NCBI GenBank assembly: GCA_019639115.1
Contig: JAHBSM010000011.1
Span: 1-64,000 of the forward strand
Direction: 5' to 3'
Source of the DNA: Acidobacteriota bacterium
GTDB lineage: Bacteria; Acidobacteriota; Blastocatellia; Pyrinomonadales; Pyrinomonadaceae
Length of the DNA: 64,000 bases
The first letter of the stretch is position 1; each line of letters opens with the position of its first letter. The translations under genes and the position numbers were made by a program. The notes under the pieces were generated by a model, which was not told the DNA's origin, did no database searches, and saw only the letters and a list, made by a program, of their open reading frames with translations. Shown here piece by piece: positions 10,120-18,580 of the stretch.

Positions 10120-10515
10120 TCAATTGTTTGTGATCTTTACCGTCAGCTTGTATGTAGCATTGCCGCGCGTCGGAGCGACCTCGATCCGGTAGTCTCCGTT
10201 GTATGGCAGCGTGTTGGTCACGAGCGTCGCGTCGTCCTCTTCGCCCGCATCCTGCAGATACTCGCCGTCGGGGCCTTTGACCGTGAAGGAGGCGTTCTTT
10301 TCGATCGAAGTGACGCGGACCGTCATCATCTGTTCAGCTTTGGCACCGACGATATATGTGTCCACATCGCCGCGTATCACGGCTCCGCTGACGACGGCTG
10401 ACGTCTTGCCTTTTGCGAAGCGAATGCGTTTCGTAACGCCGTCGGCCTCAGTGGCGACGGCCGCGGCCAGGACCGCGACCGTCAGAGCAACAGTGAACAC
10501 AATGCGTATCTTCAT
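10120..10515 (-). CDS. Small secreted beta-rich protein (PPC/lysozyme-inhibitor-like)
   Basis: 131 residues from the ATG at 10515, which follows a GGAG site; the longer frame back to 10662 overlaps the methyltransferase gene and is not needed. Residues 1-25 are a signal peptide. The mature part, with RIRFAKGKTSAVVSGAVIRG, FTVKGPDGEYL and GDYRIEVAPTRGNATYKLTV, resembles periplasmic pre-peptidase C-terminal or g-type lysozyme inhibitor-like domains. The family is a guess from the alternating pattern and the GDYRI motif. It lies 34 bp after the methyltransferase gene, probably in one transcript. Confidence 0.65.
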   Translation of the reverse strand: MKIRIVFTVALTVAVLAAAVATEADGVTKRIRFAKGKTSAVVSGAVIRGDVDTYIVGAKAEQMMTVRVTSIEKNASFTVKGPDGEYLQDAGEEDDATLVTNTLPYNGDYRIEVAPTRGNATYKLTVKITNN

Positions 10516-10549
10516 AGTTCCGATCTTCTCCTTAAATGGCCAACGGGGC

Positions 10550-11620
10550 CTATAACCTTGCCTCGAACACGCGATTGAACGGCGTCTCGGTCGCCCTGCG
10601 GAACGAACCAAATCCGCCGCTTGTGACCACCTCCCGCAATGCGTCCTCGCTGGCGACCGCACCTAGTGCGGGACCGCCGAGCGCAAGTGAGTTGGCCGTG
10701 CAGCAAAGGGTCGATGCTCCTGAAAAGGTCCTGCCGACCGAATTGAAATTCTCTTCGACCGTATTGCCCGCCATCGGTTCCACGATCATACAGGTACCAT
10801 CGGGAGCCAGCGATCCTGCGGCGTGGCGTGCGGCTCCGTGCGGGTCGCCCATATCGTGCAGGCAATCGAAAAAACAGATCAGGTCATACCCGTCCGCCGG
10901 ATAATCATTAGCGGTCGCCACTTCGAACGCGACCCGATCGCTGAGCCCCTCGGCTGCCGCTTTTGAACGGGCGACCTCGATCGATGGAGCGTGGTTGTCA
11001 TACCCGACGAAGCGCGAATTCGGGAACTGTTTTGCCATTATTATCGTCGAAGCTCCGTGACCGCAGCCAACATCTGCGACCTTGGCTCCGGCCTGCATCT
11101 TTTCTACGACGCCGGTCATCGCAGGCAGCCATTCGTTCACGAGATGGGCCGTATATCCGGGCCTGAAGAATTTCTCAGTACCGACGAATAGGTCGGGGTC
11201 ATGTTCACCCCAGAGCATCCCGCCGCCATTCTCAAATGCGTTGGCGATCCGCGATTGGGCCTGCATCATCGCTTTGATCACATAGAATCCGCCGCCGACG
11301 TAGAAGGGGCTTTCTTCATTGGTCAAAGCCTCAGCCTGCTCCGGCGGCATCGAGAATCGGCCCGTCGCCGCATCATAGGCCACATAGCCGCCGGCTGCCT
11401 GATTGACCAGCCATTCGCGTACGTAACGCTCGGTCGTGCCCGTTGCCGTCGCGAGTTCTCCTGATGTCATACCGGCCGAGGCCGCCAAGGCCTCGTATAG
11501 GCCGAGCTTGTGTCCCATGTAAGCGAGCACCGTACTGAGACTCGCTCCGAAATCGTCCACGACCTTTCCGAGAAAGGCCATCATTTTGTCTTCGTTCAAC
11601 TGCTGTGTCTGAACCTGCAT
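10550..11620 (-). CDS. SAM-dependent methyltransferase with N-terminal winged-helix domain
   Basis: 356 residues from the ATG at 11620, placed 8 bp after a GGAGGT site; an upstream in-frame start at 11656 is less likely. Residues about 20-90 look like a winged-helix dimerisation domain (SGELATATGTTERYVREWL). The Rossmann methyltransferase core has AKVADVGCGHGASTIIMA as SAM-binding motif I and VGYDNHAPSIEVAR as motif II. The architecture fits class I methyltransferases of the small-molecule O-methyltransferase type. Substrate unknown. It is separated from gcvPB by 154 bp and is followed by a small secreted protein. Confidence 0.8.
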   Translation of the reverse strand: MQVQTQQLNEDKMMAFLGKVVDDFGASLSTVLAYMGHKLGLYEALAASAGMTSGELATATGTTERYVREWLVNQAAGGYVAYDAATGRFSMPPEQAEALTNEESPFYVGGGFYVIKAMMQAQSRIANAFENGGGMLWGEHDPDLFVGTEKFFRPGYTAHLVNEWLPAMTGVVEKMQAGAKVADVGCGHGASTIIMAKQFPNSRFVGYDNHAPSIEVARSKAAAEGLSDRVAFEVATANDYPADGYDLICFFDCLHDMGDPHGAARHAAGSLAPDGTCMIVEPMAGNTVEENFNSVGRTFSGASTLCCTANSLALGGPALGAVASEDALREVVTSGGFGSFRRATETPFNRVFEARL

Positions 11621-11774
11621 GGACCTGTACCTCCGTTGTAAGCTGCAAAACAACACGCGGGTACTCAGGCATGAGCGGTCTCGGCCCTGTCCCGCGACTG
11701 ACCCCGGGCGTAATTAACGCTCGTCCTTGTTTTGATCCGCCGCCGATACCACCGGTGACAAAAGCTATGCTGAT

Positions 11775-13310
11775 TCAGGCTCCGGCACCGGAAGCCTCGG
11801 TGTCGGGCCGCCAACGCAGCACAGGCTTGCGCGCGGCCGCGGCCTCGTCGAGCCGTCCGATCCGGGTCGAGTGCGGAGCTCCCTTTACGAGTTCCGGATC
11901 TTCGCCGGCTTCGCGGTCGATACTTATCATCGCGTCGATGAACGCGTCGAGGTCCTGGCGGCCAACGCTTTCGGTCGGTTCGATCAGCATTGCACCCTCG
12001 ACAACAAGCGGAAAATAGACCGTCGGCGGGTGAAATCCATGATCGATCAGCCGCTTTGCGATATCGAGCGTGACGACGCCTTTCGCCGACTGATGCTTGT
12101 GCGAAAAGATGGCCTCGTGCATACAATCCGCGTCGTACGGTTTGTGATATGTGTCCTTGAGCTTCTCGGCGACATAGCGAGCATTGAGCACAGCCGTTTC
12201 TGTCGCTTCACGCAAGCCGTCGGCTCCGTGCGTGTAGATATAGCTCAACGCCCGGACCATCATCCCGAAATTACCAAAGAAAGCCTTGACGCGACCGATC
12301 GAATTTGGGAGGTCGTAGTTCAGACGATAACGCGTTACTCCGTCCGCCGATCGAGGCGGTTCAGCCACGATGTGCGGGGTCGGCAAAAACTCGCTCAGCT
12401 CGGCCGTACAGCAACAGGGCCCGCAGCCCGGGCCGCCTCCGCCGTGCGGCGTCGAGAACGTCTTGTGCAAATTGAGATGGATCACATCCACGCCCATATC
12501 GCCCGGTCTCGCGACGCCAACGAGAGCGTTCATATTCGCACCGTCCATATAGACGAGCCCGCCCGCCGAGTGGATCGTGTCGCATATCTCGCGGATGTTC
12601 TTCTCAAAAATACCGACAGTGTTCGGATTCGTCAGCATCAGGCCCGCCACACCGCCTTCACCGCACAACTCGCGAAGGTGCTCCATGTCCGTCAGTCCTT
12701 CGTCTGTCGAGCGAATGGTCTTGACCGTAAAGCCCGCAAGTGCCGCAGAGGCCGGATTCGTTCCGTGTGCGGAGTCCGGGATGAGCATTACGCGGCGGTC
12801 TTTCGAAGCCTCGCCATCGCGTTTGTCCAGGAACGCCCGTATGAGCATTACTCCGGTCATCTCGCCCTGCGCTCCGGCGGCCGGTTGGAGCGAGACGCTT
12901 GGAAGGCCCGTGATCTCCGCCAGGTCCTGCTGCAGCCGATACATCAGTTCCAAAGCACCTTGTGACTCCTCTTCCGGGGCGAGCGGATGGAGGTTCGTAT
13001 AACCCGCGATACGTGCCATCTTCTCGTTGAGCCGAGAGTTGTATTTCATCGTGCACGAACCGAGCGGATACATTCCGAGGTCGATGGAATAGTTCCAAGT
13101 CGATATACGCGTGAAATGACGTATGACGTCAACCTCAGACACTTCGGGAACGCCGTCTAGCCCGTCATCGCGTCGAAGATCGGCCGGTATCGGGTCCGTT
13201 TCGGGCACGTCCAACTTTGGCAGGCGATATCCGACACGGCCGGTTTGAGAACGTTCAAATATCAACGCTTCGTTCTGGGTTGGGTGAGATGTGACTTTCT
13301 TAATGCTCAT
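11775..13310 (-). CDS. gcvPB: Glycine dehydrogenase (decarboxylating) subunit 2
   Basis: 511 residues, one half of the two-subunit P-protein of the glycine cleavage system. With GcvPA it decarboxylates glycine and passes the aminomethyl group to lipoyl-GcvH. The PLP site is visible as NLHKTFSTPHGGGGPG. The N-terminus has the SHPTQNEALIFERS and GSCTMKYN segments typical of subunit 2. Unusually it is separated from gcvPA by four genes and preceded by a 61-bp AT-rich gap with a CTAATT-AGC-AATTAG inverted repeat, so it may have its own promoter. Confidence 0.95.
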   Translation of the reverse strand: MSIKKVTSHPTQNEALIFERSQTGRVGYRLPKLDVPETDPIPADLRRDDGLDGVPEVSEVDVIRHFTRISTWNYSIDLGMYPLGSCTMKYNSRLNEKMARIAGYTNLHPLAPEEESQGALELMYRLQQDLAEITGLPSVSLQPAAGAQGEMTGVMLIRAFLDKRDGEASKDRRVMLIPDSAHGTNPASAALAGFTVKTIRSTDEGLTDMEHLRELCGEGGVAGLMLTNPNTVGIFEKNIREICDTIHSAGGLVYMDGANMNALVGVARPGDMGVDVIHLNLHKTFSTPHGGGGPGCGPCCCTAELSEFLPTPHIVAEPPRSADGVTRYRLNYDLPNSIGRVKAFFGNFGMMVRALSYIYTHGADGLREATETAVLNARYVAEKLKDTYHKPYDADCMHEAIFSHKHQSAKGVVTLDIAKRLIDHGFHPPTVYFPLVVEGAMLIEPTESVGRQDLDAFIDAMISIDREAGEDPELVKGAPHSTRIGRLDEAAAARKPVLRWRPDTEASGAGA

Positions 13311-13371
13311 TTTTCATCGCAATAATTACTAATCGGACGATCACTAATTAGCAATTAGTTCTCTAAAATAG

Positions 13372-14679
13372 CTACGCTTTCGGTAATCCGCTTTTCGCGA
13401 CGGACTCAATGGCGTCGCAAAATCTATCTAACTCCCACATTGTCGTATAGACATTCGGCGTGATCCGAATGCCGGTAAATTCATCATGCACGATCGGCGT
13501 CGTAAATATCTTGTGTTTGGACATCAAATATCCGCCCAAGGCGACCGGGTCAACTCCCTCGATCTTGAAATTCGCGATCGCGCAGGACTGTTTTGGGTCG
13601 AATGACGTATTGAATCCAACCTTTGGAATGTCCTTGAGGCGGTTCATCCAATACCGCGAGAGGTAACGAAGCCGCTCTTCCTTGCGTTTGCCGCCGATCG
13701 CGTTGTGGAACAGGATCGCTTCGCCGATCGCGAGCCGCATCGCGGCAGAATGCGTTCCGATCTCCTCGAATTTGCGTATGTCGTTCTTGTTCTTATCCTC
13801 GGACGCCATCAATGCCCAGACCTTTGCGATCTTGTCCTTCTTGACGTAGAGCATTCCCGTTCCCTTTGGAGCGTAGATCCATTTGTGGAGCGAAGTGCCG
13901 TAGTAGTCGCAGCCAAGGTCGGCCTGTTTGAAATCAAACTGTGCAAACGCGTGAGCTCCGTCAACGATCGTCTCGATGCCGCGTGAGCGAGCCATCTCGC
14001 AGATCTTTTTGACCGGTAATATCTGTCCAGTGAGATTGATCTGATGCGATACGAGAATGAGCTTTGTCCGTGGAGTCACGGCTCGCTCGAATGCTGTCGC
14101 GATGTCGTCAACATTCTGCGGTGCGAGCGGGATTTTGATTAGGTTGAGTTTCAGGCCTTCGCGCATTTCACGCTGCTTGAGAGTGGTGATCATTCGCGGA
14201 TAATCCTGCGTCGTGGTAAGTATCTCATCGCCGGACTTGAGGTCGAGGCCCATCAGCAGGATCTCTAGCGACTCGCTCGCGTTGCGTGTGATCGCGATCT
14301 CTTCCGGCGAACAACCGAAAATCTCGGCAAGCCCGGTGCGAACCGTCTCAGATTGCGGCTCGAGGATCTGCCACATCGTGTAGGCCGTCGCGTCCTCTTG
14401 TTGCCACGTGTAACGCACAAACGCCTCAGTGACCATCCGCGGGCTCGGGCTGACACCGCCGTTGTTCAGATTCACAATGCCGCGTGTTACCGAGAAAGCC
14501 TGTTGTATGGTCGCCCAGTAATCTTCGTCAAGAGCGGCTTCTACAGGCGAGAGGTGTTCGATGTGTTTACCCGCCGCGACGACTTGGTTAAAAAGCGAAC
14601 CGACGGTCGCCGATGTGAGCGCGGCCAGGCCGAGGCCTTTGCCTGCGAGTGAAACGAATTTGCGTCGGTCCATGCTCAT
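13372..14679 (-). CDS. Tat-exported class V aminotransferase family protein
   Basis: 435 residues. The N-terminus carries a twin-arginine signal (DRRKFVSLAG followed by an Ala/Leu core), so the protein is probably folded with PLP and exported. The class V aminotransferase/cysteine desulfurase fold is shown by the PLP lysine K266 in TSLHKWIYAPKG, Asp240 (TIVDGAHAF) and His212 (VSHQ). It resembles the isopenicillin N epimerase-like group. A periplasmic PLP enzyme amid glycine cleavage genes is unusual; its substrate is unknown and a metabolic link to glycine is only inferred from position. Its start lies just after the zinc-ribbon gene. Confidence 0.85.
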   Translation of the reverse strand: MSMDRRKFVSLAGKGLGLAALTSATVGSLFNQVVAAGKHIEHLSPVEAALDEDYWATIQQAFSVTRGIVNLNNGGVSPSPRMVTEAFVRYTWQQEDATAYTMWQILEPQSETVRTGLAEIFGCSPEEIAITRNASESLEILLMGLDLKSGDEILTTTQDYPRMITTLKQREMREGLKLNLIKIPLAPQNVDDIATAFERAVTPRTKLILVSHQINLTGQILPVKKICEMARSRGIETIVDGAHAFAQFDFKQADLGCDYYGTSLHKWIYAPKGTGMLYVKKDKIAKVWALMASEDKNKNDIRKFEEIGTHSAAMRLAIGEAILFHNAIGGKRKEERLRYLSRYWMNRLKDIPKVGFNTSFDPKQSCAIANFKIEGVDPVALGGYLMSKHKIFTTPIVHDEFTGIRITPNVYTTMWELDRFCDAIESVAKSGLPKA

Positions 14680-14680
14680 A

Positions 14681-14902
14681 TCACATCAGTGCAAACGGGT
14701 CTCTGATCTCCTGCAAACAACATCGGCATAAGAATGCCTCAGCGTTAAGCCGTGTGCCGCAATGCGGACATGGAATTTGGCCTCTCCAACGCTTTCGGTG
14801 ATCAATGGCAACATTCTGTATCGCTAAAGATATGCCAATGACCATGATAAAGATCATGGTCGGGCCTAGGCACAGCAATATCTCTGTCGCGCCAAAGATC
14901 AT
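14681..14902 (-). CDS. Small membrane protein with zinc-ribbon tail
   Basis: 73 residues. Residues about 8-32 are a hydrophobic helix. The C-terminal half has four ribbon-type cysteines (CPHC and CRCC, 13 residues apart) likely to bind zinc. Its ATG overlaps the stop of the preceding 43-residue membrane peptide (ATGA), and its stop is next to the start of the aminotransferase gene. Such proteins often act as small membrane adaptors, but no function can be assigned. Confidence 0.65.
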   Translation of the reverse strand: MIFGATEILLCLGPTMIFIMVIGISLAIQNVAIDHRKRWRGQIPCPHCGTRLNAEAFLCRCCLQEIRDPFALM

Positions 14903-15030
14903 TTCTGATTACCGTCCTTCTTGCTCGGCCAGCTATTCCAAAGCAGGGCCGCGCCTATGATGCTGATCAACATAAAGATCGGGACGAAACAAATGATCGC
15001 CTCGCTCAAGAGATAGATCGTGCTCTCCAT
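14899..15030 (-). CDS. Short membrane peptide between gcvPA and the zinc-ribbon gene
   Basis: 43 codons encoding a single hydrophobic helix (YLLSEAIICFVPIFMLISII) and a short basic tail (SWPSKKDGNQK). Its ATG shares one base with the gcvPA stop (TAATG), and its own TGA overlaps the next ATG (ATGA). This chain of overlaps strongly suggests it is translated. No known family recognised. Confidence 0.6.
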   Translation of the reverse strand: MESTIYLLSEAIICFVPIFMLISIIGAALLWNSWPSKKDGNQK

Positions 15031-16358
15031 TAGCCTAGTGCCGCCAAAAGCCGCTCGATCTGATCGCGGCTATTCGTCTCCGTCACACAAACAAGAAAAT
15101 CGTTATCATGTCCGCCGTAGTATTTCGCCAATGCCAGCCCACCGACGATGCCTTTCTCGCGGACAGATTCTAGAACTTCGGCTGCCGAACGCGGGCCGCG
15201 GACCACGAATTCGTTGAATGTCGGCGACGAAAAGGGAATCGAGTAGCCGTCGAGCAAAGCTATCTGCGATTTGGCGTAAGCGGCCTTTTGGGCATTCTGT
15301 TCGGCAACCTCCTCCAATCCTTTTTTGCCCATCGCTTCCATATAAATGGTGGCGGCAAGGGCGATCAGTCCCTGATTCGTGCAGATGTTCGACGTCGCTT
15401 TTTCGCGGCGAATGTGCTGCTCGCGGGTCGAAAGCGTCAGAACAAAGCCTCGGTTACCGTTCTTATCGTATGCAATGCCGCAAAGCCGGCCGGGCATCTG
15501 ACGGACAAATTTTTCTTGTGTCGCAAAGAATCCTACGTGCGGCCCGCCGAACGACATCGGAACGCCCCACGACTGGCCTTCGCCGACGACGATATCGGCT
15601 CCGCAGGAGCCGGGCGTCTTGAGCAGCCCGAGCGAGATCGCTTCTGTGACAGTCACAACGAGCAACGCTCCGACGGCGTGGGCAGCGTCTGCGAGGGACG
15701 TGAGATCCTCGATACAGCCAAAGAAGTTCGGCGACTGGACAACCAGAGCGGCCGTATTGCTGTCCAGTGCCTCAAGCCCGCTGACCCGGCCCGTCTCATT
15801 GTCATACCCGACCTCGACGATCTCGGTGTCTCCGTGCTGAGCATATGTAACGGCGACATCACGATACTCGGGGTGGACCGACCTGGCGACCACTATCTTG
15901 TTGCGGCGCGTGACCCGCTGTGCCATCAGATAAGCTTCGGCCATCGCAGTCGAACCGTCATACATCGACGCGTTCGCGACCTCCATGCCGGTCAACTGAC
16001 AGACAAGCGTCTGGAACTCGAATATGTATTGCAGCGTCCCCTGCGATATCTCAGGCTGATACGGCGTGTAGCTCGTAAAGAATTCACTTCGCTGGATCAG
16101 ATGGTCAACTATAGTCGGCGAGAAATGCGAATACACGCCCGCGCCGAGGAATGAAGGCTTTGTCGCAGCGGTGTTGCGGGCGGCCATTGACTCCATTTCG
16201 GCCATTACCTCCGGCTCGGCGAGCGGATCGGTAACGTTCAATTTCCTGCCGAGTTGAATGTCGGCGGGGATAGATCGAAACAGTTCTGCGGCTTCGTTAA
16301 GGCCTACGATCTCGAGCATCTCGGATCGTTCTTCGGGTGAATTTGGTATGTATCTCAT
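15030..16358 (-). CDS. gcvPA: Glycine dehydrogenase (decarboxylating) subunit 1
   Basis: 442 residues, the second half of the split P-protein. Typical features are MRYIPNSPEERSEMLEIVGL at the start, SHFSPTIVDHLIQRSEF and TPYQPEISQGTLQ, which belong to the N-terminal half of the P-protein. It lacks the PLP lysine, which sits in GcvPB. A rho-independent terminator at 16411-16439 stands between the upstream 173-aa gene and this one, so part of its expression may come from a separate start or from read-through. Length is normal. Confidence 0.95.
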   Translation of the reverse strand: MRYIPNSPEERSEMLEIVGLNEAAELFRSIPADIQLGRKLNVTDPLAEPEVMAEMESMAARNTAATKPSFLGAGVYSHFSPTIVDHLIQRSEFFTSYTPYQPEISQGTLQYIFEFQTLVCQLTGMEVANASMYDGSTAMAEAYLMAQRVTRRNKIVVARSVHPEYRDVAVTYAQHGDTEIVEVGYDNETGRVSGLEALDSNTAALVVQSPNFFGCIEDLTSLADAAHAVGALLVVTVTEAISLGLLKTPGSCGADIVVGEGQSWGVPMSFGGPHVGFFATQEKFVRQMPGRLCGIAYDKNGNRGFVLTLSTREQHIRREKATSNICTNQGLIALAATIYMEAMGKKGLEEVAEQNAQKAAYAKSQIALLDGYSIPFSSPTFNEFVVRGPRSAAEVLESVREKGIVGGLALAKYYGGHDNDFLVCVTETNSRDQIERLLAALG

Positions 16359-16410
16359 CGAAATAAACTCGTATGCGCTGATGATATCAAAGTTAAGGCC
16401 GCAAAGTGAA

Positions 16411-16439
16411 AAAGCCGCCGGGATCTGACCGACGGCTTG
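16411..16439 (-). terminator. Rho-independent terminator inside the gcv cluster
   Basis: On the minus strand the arms AAGCCGTCGG and CCGGCGGCTT (one G-T pair) flank a short loop and are followed by TTTTTC. It lies after the 173-aa gene and before gcvPA, so it may partly uncouple gcvTH from gcvPA. Confidence 0.7.
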
Positions 16440-16460
16440 ACGGAAAAAATGTGCTGCGGA

Positions 16461-16982
16461 TCACCGGCGAATGAGCCGGAAACTGCCGGAAACGTCAAGC
16501 TTCTTGACCTCTCCGTCGTCGGTCACAGTCTGGCAGATGCCGTGAAAAGTGCCGGTTACGAATCCGCCCGGAAGCGGAAAAGCCGAGATGACTATCTCGC
16601 CGTCTTCTTGAGGCATCAGCAGCGTATTCCCCTGAAGTACCGTAGCCATCAGGTTAAAGCCGTTCGTCGTATTTTCACCGCCGATCTTGTACGTTCCGAC
16701 CTCTCCCTTGTCCAATTGGCCGGTAAAGGTAAATGACGGCCCGTCACCTTTGCTGCCGGCACCAAAAAAGAGCATGTACTTGCCGTCAGGATTCTTGAGA
16801 ACGTAGCCGTCGTGAGTCTGATACTGGGTCGATTTGATGTCGGTCCGCTGGCCGCCGCTCACGACGGTCATCTCCATGTAGCTGCCGGATGCCGCATCAG
16901 CCTTCTTTGCATTCTCAGGTCTCTGCGCAAATGCACTGCCGGCGGCCACGGCGAGAATGATCGCGATGATCAAGGCCCTCAT
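16461..16982 (-). CDS. Secreted protein of unknown function in the gcv cluster
   Basis: 173 residues with a clear signal peptide (MRALIIAIILAVAAGSAFAQ). The mature protein is Gly-rich and beta-prone, with segments such as DGYVLKNPDGKYMLFFG and VSGSFRLIRR. No family recognised. Its ATG lies 1 bp after the gcvH stop, so it is very likely co-transcribed with gcvTH, and a terminator follows it. A secreted protein between glycine cleavage genes has no obvious metabolic meaning. Confidence 0.65.
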   Translation of the reverse strand: MRALIIAIILAVAAGSAFAQRPENAKKADAASGSYMEMTVVSGGQRTDIKSTQYQTHDGYVLKNPDGKYMLFFGAGSKGDGPSFTFTGQLDKGEVGTYKIGGENTTNGFNLMATVLQGNTLLMPQEDGEIVISAFPLPGGFVTGTFHGICQTVTDDGEVKKLDVSGSFRLIRR

Positions 16983-16983
16983 A

Positions 16984-17373
16984 TTATGACGACGCCTCCA
17001 GGTACTCTTCGTATTCAGCCGAAGACATCAGAGCATCGGCTTCGCCCGGGTTACTCATCCTGACCTTTACCATCCATCCGTCGCCGTACGGATCGCCGTT
17101 GACGGACTCGGGCGTGTCATTGAGGCCTTCATTGACCTCGGTCACCTCGCCGCCGACCGGCGTAAAGATCTCGGACACTGCCTTGACCGATTCGACCGAA
17201 CCAAATGCGGCGTGGGCGTCGAAATTATCGCCAACTCTCGGAAAGTCAACATAGACGACATCGCCCAGGCTGTGCTGTGCGTAATCCGTGATGCCGATAG
17301 TCGCCAGGTCGCCATCGACGGCGACCCATTCATGGTCCTTGCTGTAACGAAGATTCTCGGGAATGTTTGACAT
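16984..17373 (-). CDS. gcvH: Glycine cleavage system H protein
   Basis: 129 residues. The lipoyl-carrying lysine is K64 in ESVKAVSEIF, within the conserved lipoyl domain; the N-terminus (NLRYSKDHEWV) and the C-terminal GDGWMVKV are also typical. It shuttles the aminomethyl group between the P and T proteins and electrons to the L protein. It lies 13 bp after gcvT, clearly one operon. Confidence 0.97.
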   Translation of the reverse strand: MSNIPENLRYSKDHEWVAVDGDLATIGITDYAQHSLGDVVYVDFPRVGDNFDAHAAFGSVESVKAVSEIFTPVGGEVTEVNEGLNDTPESVNGDPYGDGWMVKVRMSNPGEADALMSSAEYEEYLEASS

Positions 17374-17386
17374 AATTTGATCTGGC

Positions 17387-18508
17387 CTATTTCTGGCGTT
17401 TGTAGAACGGGGTTGGCACGATCACGGCACCGACGTGCTTGCCTCTGATGTCGATTTTAATTTCTTGACCGGGTTTTGCAAACTCGGCGGGCAAGAATGC
17501 GAAGCCGATGTTCTTCTTGAGAAAAGGCGCCGGCGAACCACTCGTCACCTGCCCGCATTTTTCTCCGTTGACGAATACATCGTAACCGTCGCGTGCTATC
17601 CCGGGTTCCGTCATTTCGAATCCAGCTATAAGGCTCCGAGGCCCGGCTTCCTTTGCTGTGGCGATAGCGTCGCGGCCAATGAAGCCGCCTTCTTTGCCGA
17701 GTTTTGTGATCCAGCTCAGGTTAGCCTGGATCGGCATTACATCGTCGGTGATCTCGTGTCCGTAGAGCGACATCGCGGCTTCGAGCCTCAAGGTATTCCG
17801 CGCGGCAAGCCCGCATGGGAGGATTCCGTCCGGTTCACCGTATCGTCCGGCTTCGAGCATTTTGTTCCATAGCTGCTCAGCAAACTCAGGAGCGGCATAT
17901 ACCTCAAATCCGTCCTCGCCGGTGTAGCCTGTACGCGAGATGATCGCCTCTACGCCATCGACCACTCCTTCCGTGAACCAATAATATTTGATCGCCGACA
18001 GGTCGGTATCGGTCAAGCCCTGAAGTATGGATTCCGCTTTGGGCCCCTGTATCGCGATCTGGCAATAGTAGGGGCTTGCGTTGCGTACAGTGCAGCCGCT
18101 CTCGGTCGAATGCTGTGAGTTTATCCACGATAGATCTTTGTCAGTCGTCGCCGCATTCACTACGAGCAGCAATCGCTCAGGGCCAAAACGATAAACAAGC
18201 AGATCGTCAACCACGCCGCCGTTCTCGTTCGTCATGCAAGAGTAATGAGCCTGGCCGTCAACCAATTTCGAGACATCATTTGTCGTTAGCCAATTTACAA
18301 AGGCGATCGCTCCCGGTCCTTCGACCCAGACCTCGCCCATATGCGAAACGTCAAAGAGTCCTGCCGCATTTCGGCATCGAAGATGTTCTTCCAGCACACC
18401 GGCGGAGTATTGCACCGGCATATCCCAGCCGCCAAAATCGATCATCTTCCCCCCAAGGCTGCGATGGGCAGCATTGAGCGGCGTACGTTTGAGCTCTGTG
18501 TCGGTCAT
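17387..18508 (-). CDS. gcvT: Glycine cleavage system aminomethyltransferase (T protein)
   Basis: 373 residues from the ATG at 18508; a TTG start at 18529 is possible but adds only seven residues. Conserved segments include KRTPLNAAHRSLGGKMIDFGG, FDVSHMGEV and SRTGYTGEDGFEVY. It transfers the methylene group from aminomethyl-GcvH to tetrahydrofolate and releases ammonia. No gcvL-like lipoamide dehydrogenase gene is present in the window. No glycine riboswitch fits in the 72-bp space upstream, which instead holds an inverted repeat. Confidence 0.95.
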   Translation of the reverse strand: MTDTELKRTPLNAAHRSLGGKMIDFGGWDMPVQYSAGVLEEHLRCRNAAGLFDVSHMGEVWVEGPGAIAFVNWLTTNDVSKLVDGQAHYSCMTNENGGVVDDLLVYRFGPERLLLVVNAATTDKDLSWINSQHSTESGCTVRNASPYYCQIAIQGPKAESILQGLTDTDLSAIKYYWFTEGVVDGVEAIISRTGYTGEDGFEVYAAPEFAEQLWNKMLEAGRYGEPDGILPCGLAARNTLRLEAAMSLYGHEITDDVMPIQANLSWITKLGKEGGFIGRDAIATAKEAGPRSLIAGFEMTEPGIARDGYDVFVNGEKCGQVTSGSPAPFLKKNIGFAFLPAEFAKPGQEIKIDIRGKHVGAVIVPTPFYKRQK

Positions 18509-18532
18509 ATATGTCAGAAGTGTAGCCAAGCA

Positions 18533-18574
18533 TTCGACGCGAGCACAAGCCCGCGCGTCCCGCTCGCGTTCGAA
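18533..18574. repeat. Inverted repeat between the 195-aa gene and gcvT
   Basis: Arms TTCGACGCGAGC (18533-18544) and GCTCGCGTTCGAA (18562-18574) pair over 12 bp with one bulge and a 17-nt GC-rich loop. There is no T-run after it. It may be a REP-like element or an mRNA-stability hairpin upstream of gcvT. Confidence 0.55.
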
Positions 18575-18580
18575 AATGGG

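Noticed and set aside
11621..11774. Possible small gene between gcvPB and the methyltransferase
   Set aside because: A frame with glycine-rich codons stays open, but it lacks a start with a ribosome site; the short palindrome (GAGCGT-TAATT-ACGCCC) lacks a T-run. No assignment made.
11871..12965. 364-codon open frame opposite gcvPB
   Set aside because: It runs antisense through a highly conserved enzyme gene; long antisense frames are common in GC-rich coding DNA and the peptide shows no recognisable family.
18509..18580. Glycine riboswitch upstream of gcvT
   Set aside because: The gap is only 72 bp, too short for the tandem aptamer, and its sequence is an inverted repeat rather than the conserved glycine-aptamer core.
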